Source of the DNA: Epiperipatus broadwayi
Lineage: Eukaryota; Onychophora; Udeonychophora; Euonychophora; Peripatidae
Length of the DNA stretch: 64,000 nucleotides
Assembly (NCBI GenBank): GCA_028023455.1
Contig: JAQFVV010000316.1
Span: 975,412 to 1,039,411 of the forward strand
Reading direction: 5' to 3'
Shown here: positions 34,036 to 48,025 of the stretch, piece by piece
How positions within the stretch are numbered: position 1 is the stretch's first letter
Layout: the number at the start of each line of letters is the position of its first letter
Position numbers and translations under genes: made by a program
Notes under the pieces: model-generated
What the model saw: only the letters and a program-made list of their open reading frames with translations
The model's database searches: none
Told to the model about the DNA's origin: nothing

Positions 34036-34080
34036 CAATCTCAGACCAGTTTCTGCTACTGGCTTCCTCAGTGAGGTGCT
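34036..34080 (-). ncRNA. Hammerhead ribozyme candidate (family B)
   Basis: Minus strand: CACCTCA, core CTGAGGA (34071 to 34065; position 7 is free to vary), stem II GC/GC around CAGTA flanked by an A-A mismatch, GAAAC (34053 to 34049), TG, cleavage triplet GTC ending at 34044, and TGAGAT, which pairs with CTCA as a 4-bp stem I. Invariant bases are intact; the stems are short. Confidence 0.5.
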
Positions 34081-34105
34081 AGGATATTCAAGCATTAGCT
34101 TTGCA

Positions 34106-34107
<2 letters not shown>

Positions 34108-34150
<43 letters not shown>
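34108..34150. repeat. (TA)n microsatellite
   Basis: An uninterrupted TA run of about 43 bases next to the family B half; a second run is at 34171-34192. Confidence 0.9.
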
Positions 34151-34153
<3 letters not shown>

Positions 34154-34699
34154 AGTATAATGTTCAAGGCATATATATATATATATATATATGTTAATTA
34201 GCAAATGTGATGACCATTATATATAGGAAATTGAATCTGTAACCAAGATGTATTGATGTCAGCAATCAGTTAGATGTACTTCTGCAGGCTGAATGAAAGC
34301 AATGGCAAACCTGTACAAGTTACCACTATATATATATATATAATGTTTGAGAGTATTATTTTACAATAATTATTATTATTGTTATTGGTAGACTCACTAG
34401 CGGAAGCTAAAAGGTATGTTAATTATTATAACAATCGTTAGTGAAATGATATTTTCAAATATTGTATATATATTCACAGATGTGATTATTTTTAATTCAG
34501 AATTAAAAAACTATTCAAAATTAAAAAATTAAAATTTAACAAAAATTATTTTCATACATTTATATGCAAAAATAAATATAATATTAATATAAAAATTTTA
34601 ATAATTTTTCACTTGTAATTGTCATCGAATGATCTTCTTATTTATCAGATTGACATGTAATTTTTTTTATGAGGCTATAACAAAAATACTGTATTTTAT

Positions 34700-34990
34700 T
34701 TACTTATACAGAAGAATAATACAGAAACTTCAGACATTCAAAAAGTATGGAGAGATGCATTTTAGGAGTAACAAGAAGAGATCAAACACAAAATACATGG
34801 ATCACATATCAATTGAGCTTGATATATTTCTAGAAGAAGTGATATAGATGGACAATTGCAATCTTAAACCGGATTCCAAGAGATTGCAAAAGACCCAGAA
34901 AGAGACCACATTGAGATGGATGGATAAAATAAGGAAGTGGGTGGGGTGGTGTGGAGAAAAGAGGCTAGATATTGAAAAAGAATTGATTGA
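34700..34990 (+). pseudogene. RTE-type LINE relic, 3' part
   Basis: The C-terminal RTE blocks continue here: 'KYGEMHFRSNKKRSNTKYMD', a 'WTIAILNRIPRDCKRPRK'-type segment and 'RWMDKIRKW' near 34915-34940, followed by GGGTGGGGTGGTGTGGAG. Order and strand agree with 33230-33895. Confidence 0.7.
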
Positions 34991-35462
34991 TAATAGTTGA
35001 AAATGATAATGATGGTTTCAACCATAAAATCTGCTGATCTGAAAAGGTAAATTATTATTGCTTTTTTCACCAAACATAGATAACATAGAAGCAATTAGAC
35101 ATTAAATTAATGGAATTGGGTAAAATGTAACATTTGCAGAGAAAATGTAAAATCTGAAAGTTATTTTTATAAACAACTAATATCTAAAATGTTTCTATAA
35201 ATAATCTAAATATTTTAGATTTATTAAAACTTCAACTTTATCATATACTTTAAATACACAAATAGTGGGGTCATTTACCTTTCTAAATTATTACAGATGG
35301 AATTAGATTGATGATACTATATGGTTGTATTTAATGAGACTAGACATATTAATTTTTAATTAAGTTTAAAGTATGTATCTGAGTTACAAACTGTAATGTA
35401 AGAAGATATAAAATGCCATCTATAATACAGAGTATTACTATTTGAAAATAATGCAGTTAAGC
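34991..35462. other. Unassigned AT-rich sequence
   Basis: No feature recognised. Confidence 0.5.
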
Positions 35463-35475
35463 AATATAATTTGTA

Positions 35476-35839
35476 TTATACCATCAAATGTCATACAATC
35501 ACCATTCTTTATACTTACATAAGCTGTTTTTCACAGAAGCAAAACTCTTCATACAGTAGCGCCACTCAGTGCAAACCAGAGTAATCAATGGATACAGGAA
35601 GGTTTGTACATAAAATCCCAATCTGGTGCCTACTCATCCAATATTCCTAGACTAGTTTCTAGCAATGTACTCAGATCGACGGCTCCTCACTTATAAAAGC
35701 CACAACTAGAAACTAGTCTAGGGATATTGGATGAGTAGACACTAGATAGGGATTTTATGCACAAACCTTCCTGCAGCCATTGATTACTCTGGCTTGCACT
35801 GAGTGGCACTACTGTATGGAGAGTTTTGGGTCTGTGAAA
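35476..35839 (-). mobile_element. Family A foldback, 364 bp, 13-bp target duplication
   Basis: Inverted arms (about 35535-35660 and 35697-35839) share 'gtaatcaatgga' and GACTAGTTTCTAG blocks. The extra tail is on the left (35476-35535, CATACAATCACCATTC), so the element is minus-oriented. The direct repeat 'aatataatttgta' is at 35463-35475 and 35840-35852. Hammerhead cores are destroyed: the left arm lacks the CTGATGA half and the right has CTTATAA. Confidence 0.8.
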
Positions 35840-35852
35840 AATATAATTTGTA

Positions 35853-36189
35853 AAACAGCAGTATGGTTTATTATTATTTTATAATTTAAACACTAGCTGC
35901 TTATTATGCTGATTTAAACACTAGCTGCTTTTGCTGATTATATCTATATTATCAAATGGTTTATTGCTTGTGAATTTATAACAAGTTTATTTTGATTAAT
36001 ATAGTGATTTTTAACCTGTGGTCCTTGGATACCTGGAAATCCACCATGTTTTCACGGAGGCATGCAAAGGAGTAAATATTATGAACTTTTAAGTTTGAAA
36101 TAAAAAGTAAAAATAATTAAATGAAAAATATAAATCTACATCCTTTAAACTTTAAGTACTTAAAATGGAGAATTTGGAATATGTATCAT
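35853..36189. other. Unassigned sequence
   Basis: Includes a direct duplication of AACACTAGCTGCTT (35889 and 35919). Otherwise nothing. Confidence 0.45.
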
Positions 36190-36690
36190 CATTATCACTT
36201 TCAACATATTTGATGCATTGCAGGATAAATGTCTCCTAAAAATGTTTTCTCTGAACTATAACATCTTTTTCTCATATTACTCCAGCAAATTTCCTTATTT
36301 TATCAGTCCGCCTGACATCTTGTGGGATTTAATTTAAAACTTCAACTATCAATCAATTATCATCTCTTTTAGCAATATATTTACTCCAGCTCCACTTTAA
36401 TAGCTTAATTCTTTCAATTATATCAATAATATTTGTGTTCTCTCACCCATGTGTTTCATTTTGATTTGTGCTTGCTGTTTCTAATGTATATCTATCTATA
36501 CTTTACTGAGTGGTCTGAAGTCTCTGCATTGTTCTTTTTTAAGTATCTATATCTTAGATCCATAAATAAGAGCTCATTTTCAAACACGGAAGCATATTTT
36601 CTTTAAATACTAAATTATTTCTATCAAAAATACTCCATCCAAATTTAATTCTATTGTTAATTTCATTCATTATATGAAATATGCACCGCT
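36190..36690 (-). pseudogene. RTE-type LINE C-terminal relic
   Basis: On the minus strand, 'IMNEINNRIKFGWSIFDRNN' (about 36672-36610) is followed by decayed copies of the R-F-R-P-L and R-H-I-A-x-R-D-D segments down to 36190. This is the third RTE copy in the window, the same part of the protein as 13.5-14.0 kb. Confidence 0.7.
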
Positions 36691-38990
36691 TATTAAATAT
36701 ACTAATATGAGCATAACAATATATATATGCAATAATATGCAACCAATTAAACTATAAATACTAAGCATAGTGCACACACGCACACACATGTGTACGTGTT
36801 TCTATATTAAGTGAATGACATTTGTCATCATTTATAAAAAGCTTTAATAGTCTTCCCTCGGGCTCATCTTTTAAATCAATACTATCGTTTATTGACTGAA
36901 AATGTGTTGGATTTAGTAATGCACGAGATTAATATTATCCAATAAAAACGTGATTTTGAGAAAGCAGTATAAAAACAAAAAAGAAAATCTTGTATCACGT
37001 ATAAAAAGGTAAATTAGATTTTTCTTAATCAAGATTATTCAATTTTGCTTCTTAGTAACTTTGATGCGGAATAAAACTAAAAGATTTCAACTTTTTTTTC
37101 TTCTGAGAAATATAAAATTTCTTTTCTTTAGGAATTTATTTTTATAACTTTTTGAAGCTTAGTTGTATTTAAAATATTTTTTAAAAAGTATAATACGTTC
37201 AACATTGCTTTCACATTCAAATTTTTTTATATTCTATTTTATATTAATAATCCTAAATAGGTTAACAAAATAAATGTAAAAAAAATGTATAGAGATATTT
37301 TCTAAATAAAGTAAATAAACAATTATTTGCACAAAAATAAAAAATAAAATGCTGGAAATAATTCAAAGATATTTATTTTTTATTTTATGTTGGATAAAAA
37401 TTATTTTAAAATATAAATAATAAAAACTGTATGCAATAAATTATTTTATTGATGAGATAAAAGTAAAAAAAAAAACTATAAATAGTTTATTACAGGCCAA
37501 AACCTCTCAAACAACCCTCGTAAAAGAGGTCTGAAGGAGGTAAGATTTGTTCATCAGATTCCAGGCGAGGAAAATATATAATAGTTAGTTACACATTGAT
37601 TGACCATTTGTAAATGGTTAGCTATGTGGTAAGCCTGATTACAACCTAAAAAGACTTGCAATTTTTATTTGGCCTGAATTCAAACTCAAGGTATGGACAT
37701 AACTTGGAAGTGGTAGCATTGTATCATAAGGCTTGTAATATGCATTTAATTGGAATAAAAACAATAAATAAAATAATAATAAACAATAATTTGACTTTAT
37801 TTCTAGTGTCCTTTGTAAACCCACTTTAGAAACAATCTATATAAATTATAAATAATCAAAAAAATTCTATTTAGCAATACAAATAAATTTGAGAAACAGT
37901 TGGTTTCCATTTGGAAGAATAGTTTGTATTTTGTCCCTTGGCCATCTTCTAATTGTTATTTAAGCTAATGAGTTGAAAATCTCAAACTTTCCAGAGGTTT
38001 TAATCCAAAAAATAAGAATAAAATTTGGACATGAAATAAATAAAATGTGTGCAGTCAAATAAAATATCAATTAGCCAAAAAGTAGTTACATGACTAGACT
38101 CTTCCATTTAGTAATATCTACTATTTATTTACATAGTTTGATTCTAGAGTGGGTGCAAAGGTCATTATTATTTAATACTAATTAACGCTTTTTATTATAA
38201 TTCCATTAATTTACCATGGCTTGTTTACTTCAGAAATAATGTGTAGTGTTGCTGCTCTAAATAACTGTTCTGTTACCTTAACTGATAATAATGTAGGTTT
38301 TTTTTTAAAAATGTTGAATAGCAATCGAGCAATTATTGATTTATTAATTTAAAAAAAATTGAAGAGATTTGTATTTATCAGGTAGTTCAATTAAGATCAA
38401 AACTTTAATGAAAAAAAGTCGAACTTCTAAAATAAACATTGAGATTTTTTTTTAAAAAAAATCTGGTTTCCATGACATTCACAAGAATACTTTGAGAGAA
38501 TTTTTGGAATAAAAAACATGATTTTTGACTAATTTATTAAATATTTCTGATTGTTTTAAAACAATAATTATTTAATAATTATTTAAAACAAAAAGAATAC
38601 ATGTATTGCATTTTGATTTTTTTGATATATGTCTTATTTTTAAAAATAGAAATAAATTTGACCATAAAGTTAAAAAAATTACAGCATAAGATGACCCCTA
38701 TCTATGTGAAATTGATTGTGTAGCATCTGAAATATTAAAAAAATTATAAAGCAATTTTAAGAATTTAAAGCAGTATTGTTTACATTCATTTATTCATTCA
38801 TGCTTCTATCTATCTGCTAATAAAAATGTAATAGATCACAGCCAAAATATGATACCTGGGAATTAAATAAATTCAAACAGCCAATATAATAAAAATTACT
38901 TATTTATTGAATAAACAGACAAAATATATAACACCACTATGCAATCCACATTACTGAAACATTTAGAATTCAATCTCAATATTGTTCTGC
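36691..38990. other. AT-rich stretch
   Basis: No gene recognised. A short CA/TG-rich tract lies at 36772-36800. TATAAAA-like boxes at 36981 and 37000 lie below CCAATAAAAA (36938), which is not distinctive in such AT-rich DNA. Confidence 0.5.
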
Positions 38991-39936
<946 letters not shown>

Positions 39937-39949
39937 TCAACTACAAACT

Positions 39950-42900
39950 AACTTAACTTTTTATATAAGAAAACTACAACACATGTTTTAAAAATAAATT
40001 TAAAATAAAAAAGATTTTGTTGACTTTCTGAAGATTATTTTCTTTTTCACTGACATTTTACATCCTTATTTTTTTTATTACAATTCATGTTTTCAATATT
40101 TTTAAAGTTCAAATATGATTTTTTAGAATGTTTTTCATTTATAAAATAAAATTATACAAAAATCAATTCTACTTTAATGAGTTTTAATGTAAAACAAAGA
40201 TTTTATAAAGAAATAAAAGGTGAAACATTAGCAAAAACATCCATCAGATTTAACAATAGAAAATTTCAGCATTTGAAAGAATTAAATATAAATTTAAAAA
40301 GTCAGTGTTTTTTAATTTTAATTCTCTGAATATGGACATTTGTTTTCAATTTTAAAAAAGAACATTTTGTTCAACATATATGGCTTTTCAATAAAATAAT
40401 CTACTTATCTGCATTTGCATAATAATAATATTCAAGCACAAGTGCGCACACGCACTTGTGCTTGAATACATACATTTCCCAAAAGTAAAATTATTTAACT
40501 TAATCGGATAATAATACTATTTATTAAAATTTACACACACACACATATATATATATATATATGTATATTGTGATCCTGTGCACATTGTCTTTATTGAGTA
40601 ATTCAGCTTGTGAATTTATGCTATCCTATTCTAAAAAAAAAGAAATAATGAGAGAAAGAAGATGATAACATTTATTGTATAAGTTATGTTATCTAATTCC
40701 TATGCACTAATATTTTTACTTTATTTAGTTCATTATGGGTATAAAATAGGTAATATCTTATAAATTAAAAGCTGTTACAAAGGTATAATTTTAATATTAA
40801 AAGATGTATGCTTTAGGCTAAAAGTTAATATTTAATTTATGTATACTTTAGAAGAGAGAAAGCTAGCCAGAGTTAATTTTATAGTTAAAGTTTAAAAAAT
40901 ATTGACAGATAGTTTCTGAGTATTAAAATACAATTATTTAATTGTCTGTATAGTGATTAATAATCTGGTTAAGTTATTTTATTTAGTAAATTTCAAAAAA
41001 GTATCTCTCAATAAAGCTTATTAATTTTATTTAAATAATATTAAATTATTTAAAGAAATATAAATTAGTTATTAAGATAAATTTAATTTAGTAAAATGTA
41101 ATTTCCTGCATACATGTGTGTGTGAGAATCTATGTGTATGTGTGTATTTTTAATTTCTTGATTTTAATTGCGAAGACATTTAATTTTAATCATTAAACAT
41201 TTAAAAATATATGTTTAGTTAAATTCAGTAATAAAAGGGTTAAAAATTTAAATAAGAATTTCTTACAAACTTAAATAAAAGAAAATGTGGTATTCTGTTT
41301 TAAAAAAAATAAAATATTATTTATTACCTTATTTTTATTAATTTTATTAATTAATAAAAGAGAATTAAATTGATCTTTTCTTCAACTTTAATGATTAAGA
41401 TCACATGAATCAAAAGATGTAGAAGAAAGTTGTATAATTTTTACTAATTATTTCTGTATCATATTTGACATTTTTTATAATAGAGGTCATTATTTTTTAT
41501 GGGTGTGGATGTTAATTGATGATATCTGTCAGTGGAGATATAAAAAGATGGGGATTGTCAGTATATAGAGGCTTCTTCATCTCATGTCTGACCACTGCTG
41601 TTGCTGATAATTTCAGGTACACTGCAATCTTTTCATCTTTAAATAAGAGTAATAATTTTTTTTAATTATTTTTTCTTATTATCTAAGTGTTAAATTTACT
41701 AAAATTTTATATTTTATTGATTTAAAATGCAGTGCTAGACAACTTTTATAGGGTATTTTGTTTTTATTGCCAAATTCAATTTGAACTCTCTAAATTAATA
41801 ATGTCATGCTTTGAAAGAATAATCAGTTTATTATGACTCAATTTCATCAATTATACTTGGAAAGAAATTATGAAAGAGACTGGATGATATTTTTTTATAT
41901 ATTAATTTATAAATCCATGCTGGACATTGTACTACTTTGCTTCTTGCTATCGCATTAAACCTTTAGGAGAAAGAAACTAAAGTTTTAAAAAAAGGACTGT
42001 TAAAAATTTGATTTGAAGATAAACCGTTATATTAATTATTATTACCTGTTATTAATGTTAAAATGCTAAATTTACATTAACTTCATTGAATATTTTGAAA
42101 TACTTACTCCATATAGAATTTACAAGTAACAAATAATCTGTCATCTTTGATACGGGAGAACTTTTAAATATGCTTTGTATTCTTTGTATTTTGCTAAGAA
42201 AAGGAAAATACTTAGGAAAAAATTGGACTAAAAAAATTAAAAAAAAAACTTTATAGAGGAAATATAGTTTGCAGATATAACAACAATGGACATTTAATAA
42301 ATGCATTGTGTTGAAGTGTGAACTGTTAAATTTAATTGTAATTTTTAAGAAAAAAATACGGAAAATAATATTTCTAAATGAGTTTTTAAAAGAATTAAGA
42401 ATTGCTTATTAAATATGTATGTTTTTTTAAAAACGAGAATGAAAAAAAAGAATTGTCTATTCCCAATGGAAGTGTGGACACACAAAATTCAATGGACAAC
42501 TTACTTAATTAGTATTATACAGTATTAAATGAAATTTTTCAAACAAGCTAGCTTACATTTAATGAGTTGTTTTAAAATGGATAAAAAACTTTTGCTTATT
42601 TAGAATAAGACTTTTGTTAATGTGTTGTTATTTATTGCTTACTTGTGGAAAGTGGTATTTGCTATTATTTTCTATGAAAGAAAATATATTTAATTAGTGC
42701 AGATGCTTCATTCTACAGATAATCCACCGAGGAAAAACATCATGTTTCCAAAAAACTGCTCACTATGGTGTTCATATATATATATTGTACCCTTTTCTAT
42801 AGGTCAATGATGGTTATAAATGGGCAATTACTAAAAAAATTTAAAATTAATATTATATAGTATTTAAAATTATAGATTATATTAAGCAGTGAAAATTTTT

Positions 42901-45900
42901 AATATGATATATTTAATAATAAATATTGTGATGGTGAGAATTGTATCTAATTCTATATTTTTCTAAATTGTTTTTCAAAATTTTACATAATTATTTTATA
43001 TAATATAAGTAACAAATTTATTCAGACAGATAAAATTAGACTAAACACCGGAAATGATTACGTGACTGTCTGGAATATTCTATGTATAAGTACTGGTTTA
43101 AATTAATACTAATAATTAAAATATTTAAATAGTATATTATAGAATTGGATGGAATTGTCACACATCATAATAAAAATAAGTAGTATACATTTTTATTAAT
43201 TATTGTTTCAAAATTATTTTAAAGATAGTTAAATTGTAATAGATAATAATTGATTTAAAAATAATAATTAGTTAACATTTAAGTCTAATACGTCATGATT
43301 TTAAAACTTTAGAAATTGTTTATCAATCCAAGTAGGAATTGACCAATAAAAAAATAGATCTTGGCAGACAACAAAAAATCACGCCAACTAATTGTATAAA
43401 CGGGGAGAACAAAAATGTGTTGACTCCAAAGCAGAGGTAAAATTTTAAGCTCTCTAAATTTTTTTTTTCTTCAATTTATTAGTCAATTTTATTATAATTT
43501 TAATAATATCTTTGAAAGAAACCAACTGACAATTTAAAAATCATCCGAAAAGAATCTTAGAATAAAATTTAAAAAAAAAAAGTTTTTCATAGTAATGTTT
43601 CACTAACTTTACAGTAACCTGCCAGTGGATTCTATCGAAATATAATCGGAGTTTTCAATAGAAAATGGATAGATTCTTAAAACCAAGTTGTAAATTTTAT
43701 AATATTCCAAATATGTTAATGTTATTCGTTGATATAGTTTATATAGCGTATCACTATGAAAGCTGCTTTCGTGCGTATAAAATCAATAAAAGGACATTGT
43801 GCACAAAGTTAATGAAGATAAGGGAAAATAAAAATAAGTATTATTCGTATAAGAATAAATGGACAAAAGGAATTTTAATATTGAAGTAATTTGAAGTGCT
43901 TTCTTTAAGATGACTTGAGAAAATACTCTAAAAAATAGTTAAAGATCAGAAGTAGTGTCTATAAAATAATAATGAATGAAAGTGAAGTTTATATTTTACA
44001 GAAGAGAAATATAAAATATTGGATCCATGGAAAATGCAATTGGTACTGTAATTATTAAATAATTGTAGTTTAACTAGAAATAAAGATGCATCAACGCGCC
44101 GAGGTAATATTCGCCAGAACATTAAAAAGCTTTGTGGGATAACTAAATAAAATGTTTTCTAATAATTTTGGATTAAACACTAAAACTAAAGATCATCTAA
44201 ACAGTTTATTAAATGAACTAATTTATTTAAAACTGTAATAAGCATAAAGGAGAACATTCGGACAAAAGAAGAAATAATAAATATTATGGGACTAATCAAG
44301 ATTTACCGTCAGAAAAATATGTGATTATGGTTTGAATTATTTTCTTTACTAATCTAAGTTAAACATTAAGTTTTAGATAGCGATAGGGAAAACAAAATAC
44401 ATTAATTCGTGATATAACATTATATGAAATAATATGTTTTGATTTTGAATTTTAAAATAAAATTGTATGTATGTGGAAATTTGTATATTTGTGATGCTTG
44501 AAGAGAAAGAAGCCTACTACGAACTCTGATAGGAAGATAAAGATTGTTTTGGTAACATGTATAATTATTAATGATATATAATGTATGTTTTATTCATTTA
44601 GATCAGCTGAGAATTGAATGAATGTAGTGCAAAAGTTTTATTGTTATTATTGTTGTAAAATGCATTTTAAAACAACACTCTAAAACACTTTGAGATGTGA
44701 TTAGATTTTAAAAAAATATGCATACGATAATCATTTTATGTGTTATTAATATAGTTCAATATAACCGATGGTTATGTGATATTTTCTGTTAATTTTCCGA
44801 TTGGGATATTTAAATGTTATTTTAACAAAACGTAGATGTTGAACCTACAGTGTAATAAAGCAAGACAAATTGTTCTTATGGAATAGGGAAATGTTTTATA
44901 TTAGCAAATTTTGTTTATTGTTTTAAAAAGTAGTTAGTATTTTATCGATGTTGGATACAGTAAAAATCTTAAGAGATAGTTTGGGTAGTGACTTGGTAGT
45001 ATGTGGTGATTCAGAAACAAGAGGATGTATTAAAAACTAGGATGCTACAGGGAATGAAATAATAAGTAGTTTTAGATGTTACTCAGCGTAGTTAACAAAG
45101 CCCTACGACTGGTACACGTATGTTGTCTTGGACAGTGGTATTTTATATATTTCTTGTGAGTCGTATTAGATGTTTGGTAAAGCTGAGTAAATAGCTGCCA
45201 CATCATGCTTATCGCCAAGGTTATTAGACAATGAATGTCGGACCTATTCACACTGTTCCATACATTTTTTGAAGTATATTGTGGATAAGTTATCTATCTA
45301 TCTTCCCGATATCCTATACATCTTTTGCTATCTTTATCTGTATTTCTTGCAACTACATCATTATATGATAAGTCTATTAAAAGGGAAACAATAGATATTT
45401 TAGAATGTATGTCATGCTATTATTTAGAATAAGAATAGTTAAGTGTTAATGAAGAGTAGATTATGATTATTGAAAGAAAGATGCAGATATCCTAAGAAGG
45501 GAAGGAGTTAGAGAATTATTTTAATTTTTTTTTTAAGAAATGAACTATAATTTTATAAAAGTATATCCAAATAAAAATATACAAAAATATTGAATATAAT
45601 TTCACGTTTTCTTATTGTTAATTATATTTTAAAAAATATAAGTATTGCATATTTAAAAAAATACAATAACATTCGATAATTATAGTATATGTGAAACTGT
45701 AACAGGTGATAATTAAACCATGTTATAGTATTATACATGAGTATGGCTTATGAAATAAACGTATTATAGTTTACGAGCATTGGAGAACAAACGTTAAAAG
45801 TAATAATAATATTTGAATAATATGCGGAGTGACTTCTATAAAGTTACAAGAAAATGTAATTTTCTTTTAAAACCATATTGGATTGTAAAATTGTGATGTT

Positions 45901-46700
45901 ATGAATGATGTTTATCCACATAGATAATTTATAATACAGTAACTTTAATATTAAAAAGGTAAAGGAATGGTATGTGCCCATAAAATAAGTTAAAATAAGT
46001 GATATGATAAACCTAATGAGAAATAACTAAATAACTTTTAAAAGTGCATAATAAGTTTAATTAGCGATAAAAGAAATATAAATGTGTATAATTCAGTTTT
46101 GTAGTGTAAAGAAAATGAGGATATCTCTTGTAAATAGATGTAAATAGATTTGTTTGTTTTATTTATTTATTTTATTGATGTTAATAAAATTTTAAGATTT
46201 GTTTATTAAAACTTGTGTCTGAGTTTTGTTTCTCTACATTATATGCATGAATTCACAGAGTATGTTCACAACAATTAAACTAAGTATATGATTGTTGCAC
46301 AAAAGATAAATAGAGAAGTATGTTTAATCTTAAATATTTATTGATGTTCTTGTAATTAAATAATTATAAATTGCATTGCGTTACTGGTCATCAATTCATT
46401 ATCATAAGATTTTGCTAAATTATATGCGATTAGTTGCCACTTGCTTTATTTATCAGATTATCTAAACACTGCCACTTATTAATTTATTACTTAAAGATAA
46501 AAAAGGGGATATTAGATTATTAACTAATTTATTACGGTTATGAATTTGTGATAAAAGAAAAGCTGTACTAGTTGGATTAGGCAATAAAGATTGTGATTAT
46601 TATTGTTTTATTATTAATCTAAAATCCCTTATCATATTTTGCTATCATATGTTATTAACATACGAATAAATTTAAGAACCTGAGATCAAAAAAATAAGTT
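39950..46700. other. Long AT-rich stretch, mostly featureless
   Basis: No protein domain was recognised on either strand. Present are a perfect hairpin (40429-40468), CA/TA microsatellites (40535-40562), two promoter-like patches (41530-41650 with GATATAAAAAGATGGGG, and 43340-43440 with GACCAATAAA plus TGTATAAACGGGG) and runs of short AT-biased ORFs such as 43665-43889. This may be intronic or intergenic. Confidence 0.45.
40429..40468. repeat. Perfect 18-bp hairpin
   Basis: TATTCAAGCACAAGTGCG and its exact reverse complement are separated by CACA. It contains the alternating GTGCGCACACGCAC stretch. Confidence 0.9.
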
Positions 46701-46704
46701 AGAA

Positions 46705-47911
46705 ATGGAGCAGAGATTTGAGGTGTTGGGAAAGGAAATTAGAGAGGGAAACAAACGGTATGAGGAAGGGATAGTAGAAGTGAGACGAGAAATGGAAATG
46801 CAAGGCCAATGACTTGAAGAAAAGCTATGTAGGAGCTGGCAGGAGTTGTCCATCAGCTGCCAAGAAAAATATGAAGAAGTTCAAGTAGAGGTCACAAAAA
46901 AAATTAAATCAAAACCGAGAAGAAACCAACAAGGAAATAGAATCACTAAAAGAACAACTCACAGATGTTAGAGGGCAGACCGAGCATCAGGAAATGGTTA
47001 TGGAGGAGAAAGTCTCTAAAATGGGGCAAGATATCTGCCTAAAAATTGAAGAATATGAAGAGGGACAGAAACAGATCAGAGAGGAAATTTCTGAGTTAAA
47101 AGAAAACTTGAGTTATAGAAATCATGTTTTTGCCCAAGAAGAAAATGCCATTACAGAAGACATCCAGGAATTGAAGAGAGAAATTACACAAATAAGGGAA
47201 GTAAAAATGGACATTGTAGAATGTAACTTAACTACTGGTTCCCAAACCTACAACCAGGGCAAGACAAACATTGTACCAGATATTAGTAAGACTACAGATA
47301 GTGTAAAAGATACTTCTAATATAAGGGAGATGAAAATCAACATGGAAAGCATTATGGATAAAGAATCTGAACACTGTTCCATCCCATGCAGGAGTGGTTT
47401 AGAGTTAACACTAGAAAATAGACAACCAACTATATATGAATCAGTGACATCATCAATGAATAGTGAGTCAGAGAAAGAAAGTAAGAAGCAAAAAGAATCT
47501 GTACATTTTGCACCAGTCGCGTTAAACGATAAGGGAGTGAATAAAGAAAGTTATTTAGATGATCTGGGCGAAACAAGTCAAAAAAATGGGAATATCGTTA
47601 TATCAAATATAGAAAAAGAACCAGCGGTTAAGGAAGATAAGATTACACATAGTGAGTCAGTTTGTCGGGACTCGAAGTCAAAAAGGGGTTCGAAATTAGA
47701 GGAAGATGATTGGGAATTAAATAACGAGATCCCATACGAAGGGAGTGAATTTGCCAGAAGCTTAAAAATGCACCCACGTCAGCCTCTGTTAAGACCAACA
47801 AGCGAATGTAATGAGACGTCTGAATCCGAGGATGATGATGACATGTTGGGATATTGGTTTGGCTTTAGTAGTCACGAGCCAAGTATTAAACAACCCCCAG
47901 ATCCTACTTAA
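46705..47911 (+). pseudogene. Coiled-coil, gag-like ORF with stop and frameshift
   Basis: An ATG at 46705 opens a Glu/Lys-rich frame that hits TGA at codon 36 (46810-46812). Coding similarity continues, then shifts frame at an 8-A run (46896-46903) and enters a long open frame that ends at TAA near 47909. The N-terminal ~150 residues have heptad-like charged repeats ('EISELKENL', 'IQELKREITQIREVK') expected of a coiled coil. The middle is hydrophilic and serine-rich, and the last 60 residues are acidic ('SESEDDDDMLGYWFGF'). Such an N-terminal coiled coil resembles the gag of the LTR element at 57 kb in style, and the acidic end could be the pol C-terminus joined by internal deletion. A host pseudogene is possible. 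Codon use is less AT-extreme than the neighbourhood. Confidence 0.5.
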
Positions 47912-47919
47912 AAATTTAT

Positions 47920-48025
47920 TAGCTAAAAAAAAAAAAAAAAAAAGGATCTGTCCCTCCCCCCCCCAAAAAAAAAAAAAAAAACATTAAATATATATACTGC
48001 ATATTTAAAAAAAAAAAAAAAAAAC
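47920..48025. repeat. A-run and C-run cluster
   Basis: Three A-runs (about 47926-47943, 47965-47981 and 48007-48023) and a C-run (47957-47964) follow the gag-like ORF. One could be the remains of a polypurine tract. Confidence 0.6.

Larger units (their letters stand above)
33915..34695. mobile_element. Insertion within RTE LINE, carries family B hammerhead half
   Basis: The interruption is flanked by diverged ~45-base copies of the same RTE segment (33880-33920 and 34700-34755), resembling a long target duplication. Inside are a minus-oriented family B half (33945-34105, with CACATGACCTAATTTA tail at its left), TA runs (34108-34150, 34171-34192 and 34328-34342) and an unassigned section. Confidence 0.5.

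Noticed and set aside
43340-43440. CCAAT plus TATA arrangement with possible splice donor (also 41530-41650 and 36938-37010)
   Set aside because: In DNA this AT-rich such motifs occur readily by chance, and no ORF or repeat supports a transcript.
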